This document shows, piece by piece, positions 63,270-64,000 of a stretch of DNA of 64,000 bases. How positions within the stretch are numbered: position 1 is the stretch's first letter; each line of letters starts with the position of its first letter. The notes under the pieces are model-generated. The model saw only the letters and a list, made by a program, of their open reading frames with translations. It was not told where the DNA came from and made no database searches. The DNA is from Flavobacterium silvisoli. GTDB taxonomy: Bacteria > Bacteroidota > Bacteroidia > Flavobacteriales > Flavobacteriaceae. Made by a program: the position numbers and the translations under genes. The DNA is taken from NCBI RefSeq assembly GCF_004329815.1, contig NZ_SJPE01000003.1:149909-213908 (forward strand), given 5' to 3'.

Positions 63270-63488
63270 ATGAAGAAGTTTTTTATATTTTTCCTACTGG
63301 CATTTGTCTTAATGGCTGATTTTGCCTCATACGCGCAAACATTACCCGGAGATGAATCCGGAGGAGGCGGTGGACTTCAGGATGGCGATCCGCCACCTGC
63401 ACCAATAAACACGCAATTGATTATTTTAGTCATTTTAGGTATCGCGTTTGTTTTTAACATGTACAGACTGGAAAACAAAAAAGCATAA
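63270..63488 (+). CDS. Small exported membrane protein, Gly/Pro-rich
   Basis: 72 residues: a signal peptide (MKKFFIFFLLAFVLMADFASYAQ), a short Gly/Asp/Pro-rich linker (GDESGGGGGLQDGDPPPAP), and one transmembrane helix (TQLIILVILGIAFVFNMY) with a charged tail. Small proteins of this plan are common in flavobacteria near T9SS cargo genes. I know of no assigned function. It has its own promoter element and terminator. Confidence 0.75.
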   Translation: MKKFFIFFLLAFVLMADFASYAQTLPGDESGGGGGLQDGDPPPAPINTQLIILVILGIAFVFNMYRLENKKA

Positions 63489-63519
63489 AAAAACCTCCAA
63501 CTGAGTTGGAGGTTTTTTT
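63487..63519 (+). terminator. Intrinsic terminator of the small membrane protein gene
   Basis: AAAAAAACCTCCAAC (63487-63501), TGA loop, GTTGGAGGTTTTTTT (63505-63519); it overlaps the stop codon. The following 160 bases hold nothing I can identify. Confidence 0.92.
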
Positions 63520-63680
63520 ATTGGGTAAGCTGATCATCGCAATTATTATTGTTGACTGACAATATTTTAATCAACTAAAGAACTGGAGTATCTTATGTAA
63601 CAGTATTAAAAAAAAGCTGACTAAGATTGTTATAACTAATACAACAAAACAGTAATCTGTTCATTTTCTTATTACACCAA

Positions 63681-63712
63681 TAAAAAAGCCTCTCCGTTTC
63701 TGAAGAGGCTTT
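63681..63712 (-). terminator. Intrinsic terminator of the T9SS cargo gene at the right edge
   Basis: On the minus strand AAAGCCTCT (63712-63704), 10-base loop, AGAGGCTTT (63693-63685), then a T-run. It lies 23 bases beyond the stop of the partial gene. Confidence 0.85.
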
Positions 63713-63735
63713 CTGTTTAGTATTGAGATCTACAA

Positions 63736-64000
63736 TTATCGTTTTACCACACGAAGTGTTTTAACTTCATTTCCTTGGGTTACCACTACATTGTATACTC
63801 CTGACGCGTAACGATCACCGATAGAAAGTTCTGAAGCCTCTGTAGCTCCTACTTCCAGTTTATCCAGTAATTTTCCGGTCATGTCATAAATAGATACTCC
63901 TACTCGCTCCTCGCTTGAGGTAGTCAGGTTCAAGTGGAAGTTATCACTGTATGGGTTCGGATAAGCCACAACCGCAAATGGTACTGCTGTTGAAACTTTA
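63736..64000 (-). CDS. C-terminal end of a T9SS cargo protein (type A sorting domain), partial
   Basis: The frame is open at the right window edge, so only the last 87 residues are seen. They form a classic type A sorting domain: VAYPNPYSDNFHLNLTT, VSIYDMTGKLLDKLEV, and the ending GVYNVVVTQGNEVKTLRVVKR. The rest of the protein is outside the window. It is the third T9SS cargo encoded here. Confidence 0.88.
   Translation of the reverse strand, partial: KVSTAVPFAVVAYPNPYSDNFHLNLTTSSEERVGVSIYDMTGKLLDKLEVGATEASELSIGDRYASGVYNVVVTQGNEVKTLRVVKR

Overview
This window looks like ordinary chromosome of a member of the Bacteroidota, most likely a Flavobacterium or close relative. The evidence is: AT-rich DNA; several secreted proteins with C-terminal type IX secretion (T9SS) sorting domains; a TonB-dependent receptor and a DUF5686 protein with carboxypeptidase-regulatory N-domains; DUF4290, DUF493 and DUF2279 proteins; and many promoters of the Bacteroidota type (TTG, 17-23 bp, TAnnTTTG). 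I saw no transposase, prophage, CRISPR array or conjugation gene. The tyrosine recombinase is the housekeeping XerD.

Layout. 1-5.4 kb: end of a DUF2971 gene, then a leftward M23 peptidase / TonB receptor / EF-hand lipoprotein operon. 5.5-8 kb: coiled-coil protein, zapA, a probable 6S RNA and rny. 8-11 kb (leftward): a receiver-only response regulator, xerD and two strongly expressed small outer-membrane barrels. 11-17 kb: aroQ and DUF5686, then leftward tauE, murA, DUF4290 and DUF493. 17-23 kb: P-loop ATPase, recQ, fmt, HU, YqgE, a class IV aminotransferase and a START-like protein. 23.4 kb: tRNA-Met(CAT). 23.7-33.3 kb: two tandem paralogous giant T9SS surface proteins that share a promoter architecture. 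33.3-40.8 kb: HTH regulator with a 41-bp repeat array upstream, hisS, ABC permease, prmC, acetyltransferase, ribD, HAD, YigZ and thioesterase. 41-47.7 kb: dnaA, tyrosine phosphatase, methyltransferase, transglycosylase-like protein, DUF2279, mltG, acetyltransferase and dapF. 47.8-53.7 kb: htrA, long-form GAPDH, an exported small protein and aconitase. 53.8-56.1 kb: acyltransferase divergent from a PHM-like (copper monooxygenase-like) membrane protein. 56.1-61.4 kb: envelope-chaperone operon (three SurA/PpiC-like proteins plus a MoxR ATPase). 61.6-64 kb: prfC, a small membrane protein and the C-terminus of another T9SS cargo.

Most of the window is core metabolism, translation and envelope biogenesis. 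The parts that stand out are regulatory. The two giant T9SS genes have ATCGA boxes exactly 21 bp apart in place of the usual -33 element. Five helically phased 41-42 bp repeats lie upstream of a small HTH regulator. CGAAAACG boxes occur at the gap, hup and aconitase promoters. A promoter appears nested in a terminator, a divergent pair seems to use a leaderless promoter, and a promoter with a start codon is left without a gene behind aconitase. Protein-level points of interest are a PHM-like protein with most copper-ligand positions kept and a MurA with Asp in place of the catalytic Cys. All family calls were made by reading the sequence; no database search was run.
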